A stretch of 64,000 nucleotides of DNA from an uncultured Bacteroidales bacterium. GTDB taxonomy: Bacteria > Bacteroidota > Bacteroidia > Bacteroidales > Paludibacteraceae. The notes beneath the pieces were generated by a model, which made no database searches, had not been told where the DNA came from, and worked only from the letters and a program-made list of their open reading frames with translations. The stretch covers positions 37,823 through 101,822 of the forward strand of contig CALUOH010000005.1 of NCBI GenBank assembly GCA_944322025.1, in the 5' to 3' direction. Positions 27,139-36,329 of the stretch are shown here, piece after piece. Within the stretch, counting starts at the first letter, position 1. Each line of letters starts with the position of its first letter. The position numbers were made by a program, and so were the translations under genes.

Positions 27139-28335
27139 ATGAAGAAGGTTCTTGAAAGGGTCGTAAAGTGGCTTCTGACAGCAAGCGGGTTTGTCACAAG
27201 CCTTGTGATACTGCTGATCATAGCGTTTCTGTTCGCGGAGGGCGCGGGGCTGTTCCGCGAACGTGTGATAGAGGAGGGGTATGTGCTCGCACTGCATCCG
27301 GACAATCCGGTGAGAGAGATGACGGCTGCGGAAATCAAGGCTGTGTTTGACGAGGACATAACCTCATGGACGGCACTCGGGGGGCCGGATGTGCCGATAG
27401 AGACGTTCAGGCTGGAGGACGCGGACAAGTATTTCACGGAGGAGCAGCTTGGGGCGCAGTATGAGAACGCGGGTGCGCTCATCTCTGAGCTGATAGGCTC
27501 ACGGCCGGGCATGATAGGCTTCATTCCGGAGTCGATGGCTGTGGATGGTGCGGAGCTGAACTTCATAGAGGACAACAGCATATCGCCCGCGGAGGTGTTC
27601 GCGGGGACGGAGTGGTTCCCGACGGCCACACCCGCGCCGCTCTTCGGCATGCTGCCGCTGCTGGCGGGTACGCTGTGGGTGAGCTTCTTCGCCATACTGT
27701 TCGCGCTGCCATTCGGGATAAGCATAGCGGTCTATATGGCGGAGGTGGCGTCGCCGAGGGTGCGCGGCTTCCTGAAGCCGGTGATAGAGCTGCTGAACGG
27801 CATCCCGTCGGTGGTGTACGGCTTTTTCGGGCTTATAGTTATAGTGCCTATACTGCAACAGGTGTTCGGGCTTCCGGTGGGCGAGAGCGGGCTTGCGGGC
27901 AGCATAGTGCTTGCAATCATGGCGTTGCCCACGATAGTGTCGGTGGCGGAGGACGCGATGCGCAACTGTCCGACGACACTGCGAGAGGCGAGCCTCGCGC
28001 TGGGGGCGACACAGTGGCAGACCATCTACCGTGTGGTGATACCCTCGTCCATGTCGGGGATAGCCTCGGGTGTGGTGCTGGGCATAGGGCGCGCTGTGGG
28101 CGAGACGATGGCGGTGCTGATGGTCACGGGCAACGCGGCTGTGATACCTACCTCCATACTTGAGCCACTGCGCACGATACCTGCCACGATAGCCGCCGAA
28201 CTCGGCGAAGCCCCTGCGGGAGGGGCGCACTACCAGTCGCTTTTCCTGCTGGGAGTAATCCTGTTCTTCATAACATTCATAATCAACCTGACGGTGGAGT
28301 ACATCTCTGCACGCAACAGGGCTAAAAATAGATGA
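27139..28335 (+). CDS. pstC: Phosphate ABC transporter permease PstC with PstS-like insert
   Basis: 398 residues, about 90-100 more than a typical PstC. After the first membrane helix (about 11-33) comes an extracytoplasmic stretch of about 130 residues before the permease core resumes at residue 168. That stretch includes HPDNPVREMTAAEIKAVF followed by DITSWTALGG (53-82), which matches a segment of PstS in the same operon. It ends with RPGMIGFIPESM, like the end of a binding-protein lobe. The permease part has the usual TLWVSFFAILFALPFGI helix and the cytoplasmic EAA-type loop (REASLALGATQWQTIYRVVIP). The insert probably contacts phosphate or PstS. It overlaps pstA by the ATGA quartet. Confidence 0.93.
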   Translation: MKKVLERVVKWLLTASGFVTSLVILLIIAFLFAEGAGLFRERVIEEGYVLALHPDNPVREMTAAEIKAVFDEDITSWTALGGPDVPIETFRLEDADKYFTEEQLGAQYENAGALISELIGSRPGMIGFIPESMAVDGAELNFIEDNSISPAEVFAGTEWFPTATPAPLFGMLPLLAGTLWVSFFAILFALPFGISIAVYMAEVASPRVRGFLKPVIELLNGIPSVVYGFFGLIVIVPILQQVFGLPVGESGLAGSIVLAIMALPTIVSVAEDAMRNCPTTLREASLALGATQWQTIYRVVIPSSMSGIASGVVLGIGRAVGETMAVLMVTGNAAVIPTSILEPLRTIPATIAAELGEAPAGGAHYQSLFLLGVILFFITFIINLTVEYISARNRAKNR

Positions 28336-29234
28336 CAATGGACACAACACCCACATACCCTACAGGCTACGGACAGAGCAAGAGGCGCGCCCAGAGGGCA
28401 GCGTTCGGCATATTCAGGACGCTGAGCCTCATCATAGTATTCACGCTCTTCGCCATACTCGGCTTCATCATCTACAAAGGGGCGGGGGTAATAAGCTGGG
28501 AGTTTCTGGCGGAAGCCCCGACTGACGGGATGACGGACGGGGGCATCTTCCCGGCGATAGTGGGGACGCTGCTGCTCATGCTGGGGAGCGCGATAGTGGC
28601 GTTCCCCATAGGGATAATGAGCGGGGTGTACATGAACGAATATGCGTCGAAGAGCGGCTGGGTGGTAAAATTCATAAGGCTGATGACCAACAACCTCAGC
28701 GGGATACCGTCCATCGTTTTCGGGCTGTTCGGCATGGCACTGTTCGTGAAATACCTCGGCTTCGGCGACAGCATACTCGCGGGTTCGCTCACGCTGGGGC
28801 TGCTCTCGCTGCCGCTGGTGATACGAACCACTGAGGAGGCGTTGAAAGACATACCCGACAGCATACGTGAGGGGAGCCTCGCGCTGGGGGCAACGAAGCT
28901 GCAAACGATATGGAAGGTTGTGCTGCCGATGGGGATGCCGCGCATCATGACGGGGCTTATACTGTCGCTCGGCCGTGTGTCGGGAGAGACAGCCCCCATA
29001 CTGTTCACCTGTGCAGCATACTTCTTCCCGCAGCTGCCGACCTCCATATTCGACCAGTGCATGGCACTGCCGTACCACCTGTATGTGATTTCGACAAGCG
29101 GGACGGACATAGAGGCGCAGCAGCCGATAGCCTACGGCACGGCACTGGTGCTGATAGCCATAGTGCTGGTCATCAACCTGCTGGCGGGATGGTTCAGGAG
29201 ATATTTCGAGAAAAGAGTAAAAACAAAGCAGTGA
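28332..29234 (+). CDS. pstA: Phosphate ABC transporter permease PstA
   Basis: 300 residues with six predicted helices; the second permease of the phosphate channel. Recognisable parts are [23 protein letters not shown] (first core helix), the EAA loop [28 protein letters not shown] and [14 protein letters not shown] near the fifth helix. The start overlaps the pstC stop; a second ATG two codons later (MDTTP) is also possible. The C-terminal [13 protein letters not shown] is basic and cytoplasmic. pstB follows after 7 bases. Confidence 0.95.
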   Translation: MTMDTTPTYPTGYGQSKRRAQRAAFGIFRTLSLIIVFTLFAILGFIIYKGAGVISWEFLAEAPTDGMTDGGIFPAIVGTLLLMLGSAIVAFPIGIMSGVYMNEYASKSGWVVKFIRLMTNNLSGIPSIVFGLFGMALFVKYLGFGDSILAGSLTLGLLSLPLVIRTTEEALKDIPDSIREGSLALGATKLQTIWKVVLPMGMPRIMTGLILSLGRVSGETAPILFTCAAYFFPQLPTSIFDQCMALPYHLYVISTSGTDIEAQQPIAYGTALVLIAIVLVINLLAGWFRRYFEKRVKTKQ

Positions 29235-29241
29235 TACGACA

Positions 29242-29994
29242 ATGGGAAAGATAGAAGCCAAGGAGGTGCACTTCCACTACGGCACATTCCATGCCCTGAA
29301 AGGCATATCGATGGATATAACGGAACACAAAGTAGTCGCCTTCATCGGGCCGTCCGGCTGCGGCAAGTCGACATTCCTCAGACTGTTCAACAGGATGAAC
29401 GACCTCATACCCGGCACGCAGCTTGACGGCAGCATAAGGATAGACGGGCGGGACATATACGCGCCGGGTACAGATGTGGACGACCTGCGGAAGAACGTGG
29501 GCATGGTGTTCCAGCGACCCAACCCCTTTCCGAAGAGCATCTTCGACAACATAGCCTACGGGCTGAGGGTCAACGGGATAAAAGACAAAGAGTTCATCCG
29601 TCAGCGGGTGGAGGAGTCGCTGCGCGGCGCGGCACTCTGGGACGAGGTGAAAAACAAGCTGAACGCCTCGGCATACGCTCTGTCGGGAGGCCAGCAGCAA
29701 CGCCTCTGCATAGCCCGCGCCATGGCCGTCTCGCCGTCCGTGCTGCTGATGGACGAACCGGCCTCCGCCCTTGACCCCATATCCACGGCGAAGGTGGAGG
29801 AGCTGATATGCGAACTGCGCAAGGAGGTGACGATAGTCATAGTGACGCACAACATGCAGCAGGCATCGCGCGTGAGCGACATGACAGCGTTCTTCTACAT
29901 GGGCGAACTGGTGGAGTACGACGAGACGAAAACCATCTTCACCAACCCCCATGAGGAGGCCACACAGAACTATATCACGGGCAGGTTCGGCTAA
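29242..29994 (+). CDS. pstB: Phosphate ABC transporter ATP-binding protein PstB
   Basis: 250 residues; the ATPase that powers PstCA. Walker [10 protein letters not shown] (about 36-44), the PstB-typical [13 protein letters not shown]-loop [11 protein letters not shown], signature [14 protein letters not shown], Walker [14 protein letters not shown] and the H-loop [16 protein letters not shown] are all intact. The C-terminus [18 protein letters not shown] is the family's conserved end. Confidence 0.97.
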   Translation: MGKIEAKEVHFHYGTFHALKGISMDITEHKVVAFIGPSGCGKSTFLRLFNRMNDLIPGTQLDGSIRIDGRDIYAPGTDVDDLRKNVGMVFQRPNPFPKSIFDNIAYGLRVNGIKDKEFIRQRVEESLRGAALWDEVKNKLNASAYALSGGQQQRLCIARAMAVSPSVLLMDEPASALDPISTAKVEELICELRKEVTIVIVTHNMQQASRVSDMTAFFYMGELVEYDETKTIFTNPHEEATQNYITGRFG

Positions 29995-30041
29995 CAGCCG
30001 CCGTCACCACACATAATGTCTCACAAGCAAATTACAAGGCA

Positions 30042-30719
30042 ATGGTAAAATTCGTAGATACAGAGCTGGAATCAATCCAGGCAGAAATCATCCGCATGTG
30101 GACCTTGGTCTATGACCAGATGGACCGTGCCAAGCAGGCAGTGCTCGGCTTCGACAAGAACATAGCACAGCAAATCACCATCAGGGAGCGTCTGGTAGAT
30201 GCGTTTGAGCTGAAAATAGACAGCGAGATAGAGGACTTCATAGCCCTCTACACGCCGGTGGCCATCGACCTGCGTTTCATGCTCGCCATGCTCAAGATAA
30301 ACAACGACCTCGAACGCATAGGCGACTACGCATACAGCATAGCGCGCTTCATCAGCGAGAGCGACTGCGGCAAGCCGGACGCGGAGCTGCTCGGCAAACT
30401 CAGGCTGGAAGAGATGTTCTCCACAGTGCTGGAGATGATGACCGCGCTCAAACAGTCACTGGAAGAGATGAACCCCGCACACGCCATATCGGTAATCGCC
30501 ATGGACGACACCCTCGACGAACTGAACGCCAAGTCGAACGCCATACTCGTGGAACATGCACGGAAAGACTTGGATGCCATCCCGATGCTGATGGGTCTGG
30601 GCAGCATATTCCGCAAGCTGGAACGCACGGGAGACCACCTGACCAACATAGCGGAGCAGATAGTCTTCTTCATCGATGCGAAAATCATAAAGCATACAGG
30701 CAGCCAAGGTCAGGAGTGA
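30042..30719 (+). CDS. phoU: Phosphate signalling protein PhoU
   Basis: 225 residues of two three-helix bundles, each with an acidic metal-binding pattern (ELKIDSEIEDFIALY and the second-repeat counterpart). Also visible are DLRFMLAMLKINNDLERIGDYAYSIA (about 75-100) and the matching FRKLERTGDHLTNIAEQIVFF near the C-terminus. PhoU inhibits the Pst transporter and the phosphate two-component system when phosphate is plentiful. It closes the pst operon, 47 bases after pstB. No phoB/phoR pair is in the window. Confidence 0.95.
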   Translation: MVKFVDTELESIQAEIIRMWTLVYDQMDRAKQAVLGFDKNIAQQITIRERLVDAFELKIDSEIEDFIALYTPVAIDLRFMLAMLKINNDLERIGDYAYSIARFISESDCGKPDAELLGKLRLEEMFSTVLEMMTALKQSLEEMNPAHAISVIAMDDTLDELNAKSNAILVEHARKDLDAIPMLMGLGSIFRKLERTGDHLTNIAEQIVFFIDAKIIKHTGSQGQE

Positions 30720-30827
30720 CCTGCCCCGCCGCAACCGCAACAGGGGAAACGGGGAACAGCCGCCACAAACGTAAGCCATGACCGCCCCACAACAGCAGTG
30801 ACTGTTGTACGGACGGAAATAATGTAC

Positions 30828-30835
30828 TAACTTTG
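30828..30835 (+). promoter_or_regulatory. Promoter of the TPR/HTH regulator gene
   Basis: TAACTTTG with a TTG at 30805-30807. A short inverted repeat CAACAG-N6-CTGTTG spans about 30790-30807 and overlaps the upstream element. Confidence 0.5.
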
Positions 30836-30916
30836 CCATACAGGATGCCTCACACAGGTATCCAGTATGGCATATTGCTGTCATAACCACAGTATGCACA
30901 AACCTTATCCGATACT

Positions 30917-32566
30917 ATGGCGAAACACATACGTTATTCCGTTGTGGTCTTGGCCGTTGCGTCGCTCCTCCTCACTGCGTGCAGCGGCAATGACGGATAT
31001 GAGCGGCAGGTGCGCGGCGCGCTGCTGAAGGCTGGGCATGACGGCCGACCTGCAACAGGAGAAGAGATAACACTGGCCGATGCAGGGGTCGACACCGTCA
31101 AAAACCCCGGACGGCGGGAACTTTATCTATACATCCTCTTGGAAAACACCCTCTGCCCTATAAACGACATCGAACCGAAAGAGTTGAACCACGCCCTGAT
31201 ATATTTCGAAAACAGGCGGGACTCACTCTACACCTCCATAGCCTACATGTGCAGGGGCGAACACGGGTCGCTCTGCGGCGGCGACATCATCAAGTCGGTG
31301 TGGAACTTCAAGAACGCCCAGCTATGGTGTCCCGACGGCTACCCGGAGATACGGGCACGCATACTTCTCTCGCTCGCAAGGCTCTACCGCAACGACATGC
31401 CCACCGCCCACAAGGCGGAACTGCTCGAAGAGGCCGCCGGGCTATACGCCGCATCTGGCAACAGCACCGGGCAGTCGCTCTGCTACCGCGAACTGATGAT
31501 GGCCTCCGACAACGACAGCACGGCACAAGCCTACGCCGACATGGCGGCCAGCTTCATCAGCCCCGACGACACACTGATGCGCATACACACCGGAGCAGCC
31601 TACGCCATGAGGTTCTGCAACACGCTCGGCGGCGACTCGATAGTGGAGCTCACAGCCCCCGCATACAGCCTCAGCCCCGATGCCAATCTTGCCTACTACC
31701 TCGCCCTCGGTCACATAAAGTCGGACGACATGGCAAAGGCCGAACCGTACATACGGCAGGTGAAGGAGGAGGAGAGCCTCCACCCGCTGTGGCACAAGCT
31801 GATGTACGAGAAGTGCATGCGTGAGGGCGACTACCGCCGTGCCGCCGACGAATATGTGAAATACGACACCGAGGACGAGATGAACTTCCGCCACAACGCC
31901 TTCGTCAACATAGAGTCGCACGAGCACGCCATGGCACAGCGTATATATCTCCGGCAGGACAAGAGGGACAGGGTGCGCTACACCTTCATCGTCATGTCCG
32001 TCGCCATTGTGGCGTTGCTCTTCGCTGTCACATCCATAGTCATATACTACTGGCTGCACCGCAACAACAGCATATTGCGCAAGGAGAACAAAAAGCAGGA
32101 GGAGGCCATCGATGCCGCGCACAGGATGGTGCGGGAGAAGGAAAAGGCATGCCACGATGCCGAAACGCGGCTGGCCTCGCTCACTGAGGAGAAGATAAGG
32201 CTGCTGCACGACAAGCTGCTTACCTTGGACGGGAAAAGCGACAGGCACATACTCGACGTCATCGACGCCTACACGCGCGGCTCAGCCTCGCTCCTCATGG
32301 AACGGCACCCCAAGGTGAAGGAGCGCGACGCGGTAATCCTCTTCCTGCGCCACACCGGGTGCAGAAGCATCGAAATATCCGGGCTGCTCAAATACAAGAA
32401 CACACAGAGCCTGCACGCCCGCCTCTCACGGCTGAAATCCGAACTGGGACTGGGCGAGGGCGAGACTGTCGACAGCTGGTTCGCATCGGAGTTCCGCTCT
32501 CTCGACAGCCGTACTGCCCCGGCAGACGGGCGGGACAACGGCACGAAAGGCTCACCCGCCGTATAA
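30917..32566 (+). CDS. Membrane-anchored TPR / coiled-coil / HTH regulator-like lipoprotein
   Basis: 549 residues. The N-terminus ends in a lipobox (LLLTACSGN, Cys near 22). Residues about 60-340 form TPR-like helical repeats (ARILLSLARLYRND, LLEEAAGLYAAS, YRRAADEYVKYD). A membrane helix follows at about 355-380 (FIVMSVAIVALLFAVTSIVI), then a charged coiled coil (KENKKQEEAIDAAHRMVREK) and a C-terminal block RDAVILFLRHTGCRSIEISG...TQSLHARLSRLK that resembles a LuxR-like helix-turn-helix. This is the architecture of Bacteroidota one-component sensors with periplasmic TPRs and a cytosolic DNA-binding tail. The HTH is degenerate, so DNA binding is inferred. Its target is unknown. It ends at a hairpin. 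Confidence 0.75.
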   Translation: MAKHIRYSVVVLAVASLLLTACSGNDGYERQVRGALLKAGHDGRPATGEEITLADAGVDTVKNPGRRELYLYILLENTLCPINDIEPKELNHALIYFENRRDSLYTSIAYMCRGEHGSLCGGDIIKSVWNFKNAQLWCPDGYPEIRARILLSLARLYRNDMPTAHKAELLEEAAGLYAASGNSTGQSLCYRELMMASDNDSTAQAYADMAASFISPDDTLMRIHTGAAYAMRFCNTLGGDSIVELTAPAYSLSPDANLAYYLALGHIKSDDMAKAEPYIRQVKEEESLHPLWHKLMYEKCMREGDYRRAADEYVKYDTEDEMNFRHNAFVNIESHEHAMAQRIYLRQDKRDRVRYTFIVMSVAIVALLFAVTSIVIYYWLHRNNSILRKENKKQEEAIDAAHRMVREKEKACHDAETRLASLTEEKIRLLHDKLLTLDGKSDRHILDVIDAYTRGSASLLMERHPKVKERDAVILFLRHTGCRSIEISGLLKYKNTQSLHARLSRLKSELGLGEGETVDSWFASEFRSLDSRTAPADGRDNGTKGSPAV

Positions 32567-32614
32567 GAAGAGCGTCCGGACAGCCGCCTTATTCAGGTTG
32601 TCCGGACGCTCTTC
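32567..32614. terminator. Strong hairpin terminator
   Basis: Perfect 16-bp stem (32567-32582 with 32599-32614), directly after the stop of the regulator gene and before the convergent small ORF. Confidence 0.85.
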
Positions 32615-32634
32615 TCTTCTGACGGCCCGACCGC

Positions 32635-32859
32635 TCAGGCCACCTCGCACTTCACATCCTCCTCATCTTCCAGATACATCACCTCCACGCCGTTCTCCTC
32701 CCTGCGCCTTACGGTGTAGGTGACGACTTCGAGCATGCCACGGTTGCTGAGCGTGAAAGCCCCGCTGTATGCCGATGCGCCGAAACGGCCCGCACTGCCG
32801 GAGACGGCGTAGCCCGCCAACAGCTCTCTCATCTCTTCAAAAACTTCATTGTCCATCAT
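32635..32859 (-). CDS. Small acidic protein, hypothetical
   Basis: 74 residues from MMDNEVFEEMRELL. It begins with an acidic helix, has a Gly/Ser/Ala-rich middle (VSGSAGRFGASAYSGAF), then beta-like stretches (MLEVVTYTVRRREENGVEVMYLEDEED). No signal peptide or known domain is recognised. It is followed at a short distance upstream by the lipoprotein gene on the same strand. Confidence 0.5.
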   Translation of the reverse strand: MMDNEVFEEMRELLAGYAVSGSAGRFGASAYSGAFTLSNRGMLEVVTYTVRRREENGVEVMYLEDEEDVKCEVA

Positions 32860-32934
32860 AACTGCATAAATCAAACGGTTATTAAAATGGTTCGGGGCTT
32901 CCTTTTGCCCCGAACCGCTGTATTTACTCTGATG

Positions 32935-33477
32935 TCATTCTGCCCTCCCGGCCACGCGCTGCACATAGCTCTTCACCGAAGCGCTGTCCGACAGCGGGAA
33001 AGCGGGCAACGTCGACAGATAAGCCTCATCTATGGAGAAAACATGAACATCATCACTCCAATGGTGCTTCTCTATAATTCCGCCGGGCAATACCCTATCG
33101 TTCCACCAGCTCTCCAGCCTGAATACTGTATAACGGTCGCCATATCCTGTATTGGCATCTACATACACGCTGTCATTGTAATAGTATTTCACGATTTCAA
33201 GCTCTGAGGGCATAGGGATTAGGTATGGCTGCTTGCCGAACAACTTTTTCTTCTCCAGCCCGACAGACCTGCCCATACAGAAATAGCGGGGTGTCAGCTG
33301 CGCCATTGCCCCGGGTTCAATAGCTATCGGCAATTCACCTCTACATGCGCCGACTTCAAAACTGAGTGTCTTTGCCGTATTGTTCTCCAGCATATACAAC
33401 TGCGCATCACTTTCTTCATCACAAGAGGCCAAAAGAAATGAGGCCACACACAACATCCAAATACAAAGAATTCTCAT
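32935..33477 (-). CDS. Lipoprotein, hypothetical
   Basis: 180 residues from MRILCIWMLCVASFLLASCDEE, a short signal with the lipobox LLASC. The mature part contains a Cys pair in GACRGELPIA and YFCMG, and is rich in aromatic beta-like strands (EIVKYYYNDSVYVDAN, YTVFRLESWWNDRV). The start overlaps the stop of the upstream broken lipoprotein gene (ATGA), so the two were once one operon. I chose this start over an upstream METMRI because of that overlap. No family is recognised. Confidence 0.6.
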   Translation of the reverse strand: MRILCIWMLCVASFLLASCDEESDAQLYMLENNTAKTLSFEVGACRGELPIAIEPGAMAQLTPRYFCMGRSVGLEKKKLFGKQPYLIPMPSELEIVKYYYNDSVYVDANTGYGDRYTVFRLESWWNDRVLPGGIIEKHHWSDDVHVFSIDEAYLSTLPAFPLSDSASVKSYVQRVAGRAE

Positions 33478-34563
33478 GGTTTCCATTCTTTGAAAATAGG
33501 TTCTTTTACAATCTGAATTATACACCCTTTACTATTGGACATATTAATCGTGTAAGAATTCATAAATGGGTACGAATTCGGAGCCATACCTATGTTTTTA
33601 TGATAATGCCTTTGGTATGCTTTTTTGGATGCAGCATTAAAAGACCCGTTTTTGTTTCCGCTACGACAATAAAGTATATCTGCAAAATAATACCCCATAA
33701 GGATACTATTCAAATAATCGGTTTTGGCTCTCTTATTCTTCCAAGTCTTTCTTGAAGAAGAATATTCATAGTTGTGCATCTTAAAACCCGTGATTGCAGC
33801 CTTATAAAGTGCCCACCTATAATTTTTCACATAGGGTTCACACGTCATTTTGAAATTGCCGTTTACCGATTCATGATACTGGCTCTGCCCATAAGCGAGA
33901 TTAGCATCATCAGGACTTGGGTGCTCAGGAATATATGCCATCACTTCAACAGGAGCATAATTGGCCTCATACTCGGCAACCGAGTTTACACCCAGCATAT
34001 CCTTGTACTCTTTTACATTGACGGCCAGCATCTCATCCTCTACATTCTTTATGACCTGATCACCTACAATGAACATACGGTCTTCATTGAGAAAAAAGCG
34101 GTCTGCCAGATGAGAATATACAGGCTCGAGATAACGCTCTCCTGACTCAGCGGCGTATGTCTCATGCTCCGGAGTGTGGTACTCTACATATTTACCCCCG
34201 TTAGCGAGTAGCCAGTCGATAGAGCCGTCAAGGTCATTGCCGAACTTCATGTCGCTCTCCATGAATAACAGTTCGCCCTCCACGCCGGGAAGCACACAGC
34301 GATTGGCCTATTTCCATGCTTTAAGGGCTTCATAGCTCACGTCCATGTCACCTGACAGTTCGTCTGCCTTTGCAAGATACTCGTCAATACTGCTGAATAC
34401 CACCATACGGTCTCGCAGAGCGTCTACTATGGTCTGCTCTTCCGCATCGCACGCCCCCTTGGTCGCAAGCTCGCCAGTGGGCTCTACATCATAAACTTCA
34501 TTTTTCTTCTCGCAAGAGAACAGCGTCAATATAGTCATTCCCATAATAAAAAAATTTTTTCAT
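33474..34563 (-). pseudogene. Broken AT-rich lipoprotein gene (frameshift plus in-frame amber)
   Basis: One coding sequence with two lesions. The first ATG (34563-34561) reads MKKFF and then enters a run of seven T; removing one T restores the frame IIMGMTILTLFSCEKK, a complete lipoprotein signal. Further on, an in-frame TAG at 34310-34308 interrupts the frame after ALKAWK; the same frame continues without another stop for about 277 codons to 33474. The 3' part has regions such as GGKYVEYHTPEHETYAAESG and ends KEPIFKEWKP. Base composition is clearly more AT-rich than the neighbours, suggesting recent acquisition. It may be a pseudogene, a phase-variable gene with a slippery T tract, or partly a sequencing artefact. 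Translation from the internal ATG at 34544 would give a signal lacking positive charge. Confidence 0.75.
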
Positions 34564-34625
34564 ACTGCTTTTTTTAAATGTTCTTCTTGACACCCTGCCG
34601 TCGCGAGCAACAGGGCATCCGGATT

Positions 34626-34640
34626 CAAGTTAATAACTTG
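34626..34640. promoter_or_regulatory. Palindromic operator-like site
   Basis: Perfect 15-base palindrome (7-1-7) between the promoter-like element and the start of the broken lipoprotein gene. Confidence 0.4.
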
Positions 34641-35025
34641 GAAACTGTTTCCGGACGCAAAGGTCGGGCATAGTCCTGACCCCTGCAAATTTTCCGCCGC
34701 TCTCTTGCTGTTGACAAAGTAAGATTTTTCGGGGCATCGGCAGACACCGTAAAAAAGCGCGTCCGTCAACATGCCGCACTTGTGTATCAGCCCATTAGCT
34801 GAAAACCATCAACAAGCCGTCAACACTTTAAGCGTACCTCCAAAACTGACCGGACTATTGACAGTGCGATTGAGACCTCCTCTTTCACTCCTTCTATTAA
34901 CTCAAATTAGCATTTATATCACCCCTCTCTACAAGCAAAACTGGTGGTCTGCCGCCAATGGGCAGCCTACCTGTCACTCATGCGCGTGCCTTTACGTTTC
35001 ACTCGCACCATACGCCCGCAAAAAG

Positions 35026-35060
35026 AGCGGCAGCGCATGACCCTCTCACGCGCTGCCGCT
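35026..35060 (-). terminator. Terminator of the methyltransferase gene
   Basis: 11-bp stem (35026-35036 with 35050-35060), followed on the minus strand by CTTTTTG. Confidence 0.7.
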
Positions 35061-35102
35061 ATGTCCTGACACTGGCGGACGTGCCGCCCCCGCCTCTATG
35101 GT

Positions 35103-36293
35103 TCACTCGAACAGCTCCCTGTTCTCGCGCATAAACTCGTTGCTATCCCTCAGATAGTCGTTCCTCTTGCCGGAGAAAAGCTCATACTTGCGGAACTCGC
35201 ACTCCAGTGCCCCGTTGACCAGCGGTATCTTCTCCGACGGCCTCAGCCCTATGTTTGCCAGCAGGTCGGGGTTGGACGATATGACCCACGCCTCGTTGCC
35301 CGAGAAGCGGTGTTTGAGCACCGTGCCGAGTTCGCTGTACAGGTTCATCATGTCGTCGCTCACGAGGCGTTCACCGTAGGGCGGGTTGGTCACCATGAGC
35401 CACTTACCCTCCGGCTGCTCAAAGTCCGCTATGGAACGTCGCTCCACCTTGATGTACTTCGCCAGCCCGGCGGCCTTGATGTTCTCCTGCGCCTTGCGCA
35501 CCGTGTTCGGGTTCACGTCGTAGCCCTCTATCTTGAAATGGAACTCCCGCTCCTCCGAGTCGTCGTTGTATATCTCGTCGAACAGCTCCTTGTCGAAGTC
35601 GTTCCACTTCTCGAAGGCGAACGCGCTGCGGTAGATGCAGGGCGGGATGTTCAGCGCGATGAGCGCGGCCTCTATGAGGAACGTGCCCGACCCGCACATG
35701 GGGTCTACGAAGTTGCACTGCCCGTCCCAGTCCGCCAGAAGCAGCATCCCCGCCGCCAGTGCCTCCGAGATGGGCGCGTCGTTCTGCGTCGTGCGGTAGC
35801 CACGGCGGTGGAGGCTCTCGCCCGACGAGTCGAGCGAGATGGTACAAGTGTAGTGCGATATATGGACATTGATATAGAAATCCGGGTTGTTGAGCCTCAC
35901 CGACGGACGTTTGCCCCCCCTCTCCATGAAGCGGTCGGCTATCGCGTCCTTGACCCTGTACGTCACGTACTGCGAATGGCGGAACACCTCCGAGTTGACC
36001 GTTGCGTCTATCTGGAACGTATTCTTCTCGGTCATATACTGCTCCCACTCTATCGCCTTGACCTTCTCGTACACCTCGTCCGCGCTCCGCGCATCGAATG
36101 TCACGATGGGGCGAAGCACGCGGATGGCCGTACGCAGTGAGAGGTTCGCCTTGTACATCAATGCCTTGTCGCCCGTGAAGGAGACTGCCCTGCGCTGAAG
36201 CTCTATGTCGTTTGCCCCCAGCTTTACAAGCTCATTGGCAAGCACCTGTTCCAGTCCGAAATAGGTCTTGGCCACTAATGGAAATTCTTTCAT
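35103..36293 (-). CDS. RlmL-like 23S rRNA (guanine-N2) methyltransferase
   Basis: 396 residues; a class I SAM-dependent RNA methyltransferase with an N-terminal THUMP domain. The N-terminus (FPLVAKTYFGLEQVLANELVKLGA) and THUMP region (to about 160) resemble the N-terminal half of E. coli RlmL, which makes m2G2445 in 23S rRNA. The catalytic domain has the SAM-binding DPMCGSGTFLIEAA (about 197-210), the acidic GYDVNPNTVRKAQEN and the motif IV TNPPYGERL. The RlmK half present in gamma-proteobacterial RlmKL is absent, as is usual here. It lies downstream of the CtpA-like gene on the same strand. Confidence 0.88.
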   Translation of the reverse strand: MKEFPLVAKTYFGLEQVLANELVKLGANDIELQRRAVSFTGDKALMYKANLSLRTAIRVLRPIVTFDARSADEVYEKVKAIEWEQYMTEKNTFQIDATVNSEVFRHSQYVTYRVKDAIADRFMERGGKRPSVRLNNPDFYINVHISHYTCTISLDSSGESLHRRGYRTTQNDAPISEALAAGMLLLADWDGQCNFVDPMCGSGTFLIEAALIALNIPPCIYRSAFAFEKWNDFDKELFDEIYNDDSEEREFHFKIEGYDVNPNTVRKAQENIKAAGLAKYIKVERRSIADFEQPEGKWLMVTNPPYGERLVSDDMMNLYSELGTVLKHRFSGNEAWVISSNPDLLANIGLRPSEKIPLVNGALECEFRKYELFSGKRNDYLRDSNEFMRENRELFE

Positions 36294-36329
36294 CTTCTGA
36301 TTGTGAGTATATTAAAAACAGTGTTGGGT

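Larger units (their letters stand above)
34564..35102. other. Intergenic region upstream of the broken lipoprotein gene
   Basis: No gene. It holds a weak minus-strand -7-like element (34658-34665), a perfect palindrome CAAGTTA-A-TAACTTG (34626-34640) in the leader, and the terminator hairpin of the methyltransferase gene (35026-35060). Confidence 0.6.

Noticed and set aside
34771..35040. 89-codon plus-strand frame in the gap before the methyltransferase
   Set aside because: No known pattern, overlaps the methyltransferase terminator hairpin, and composition is non-coding.
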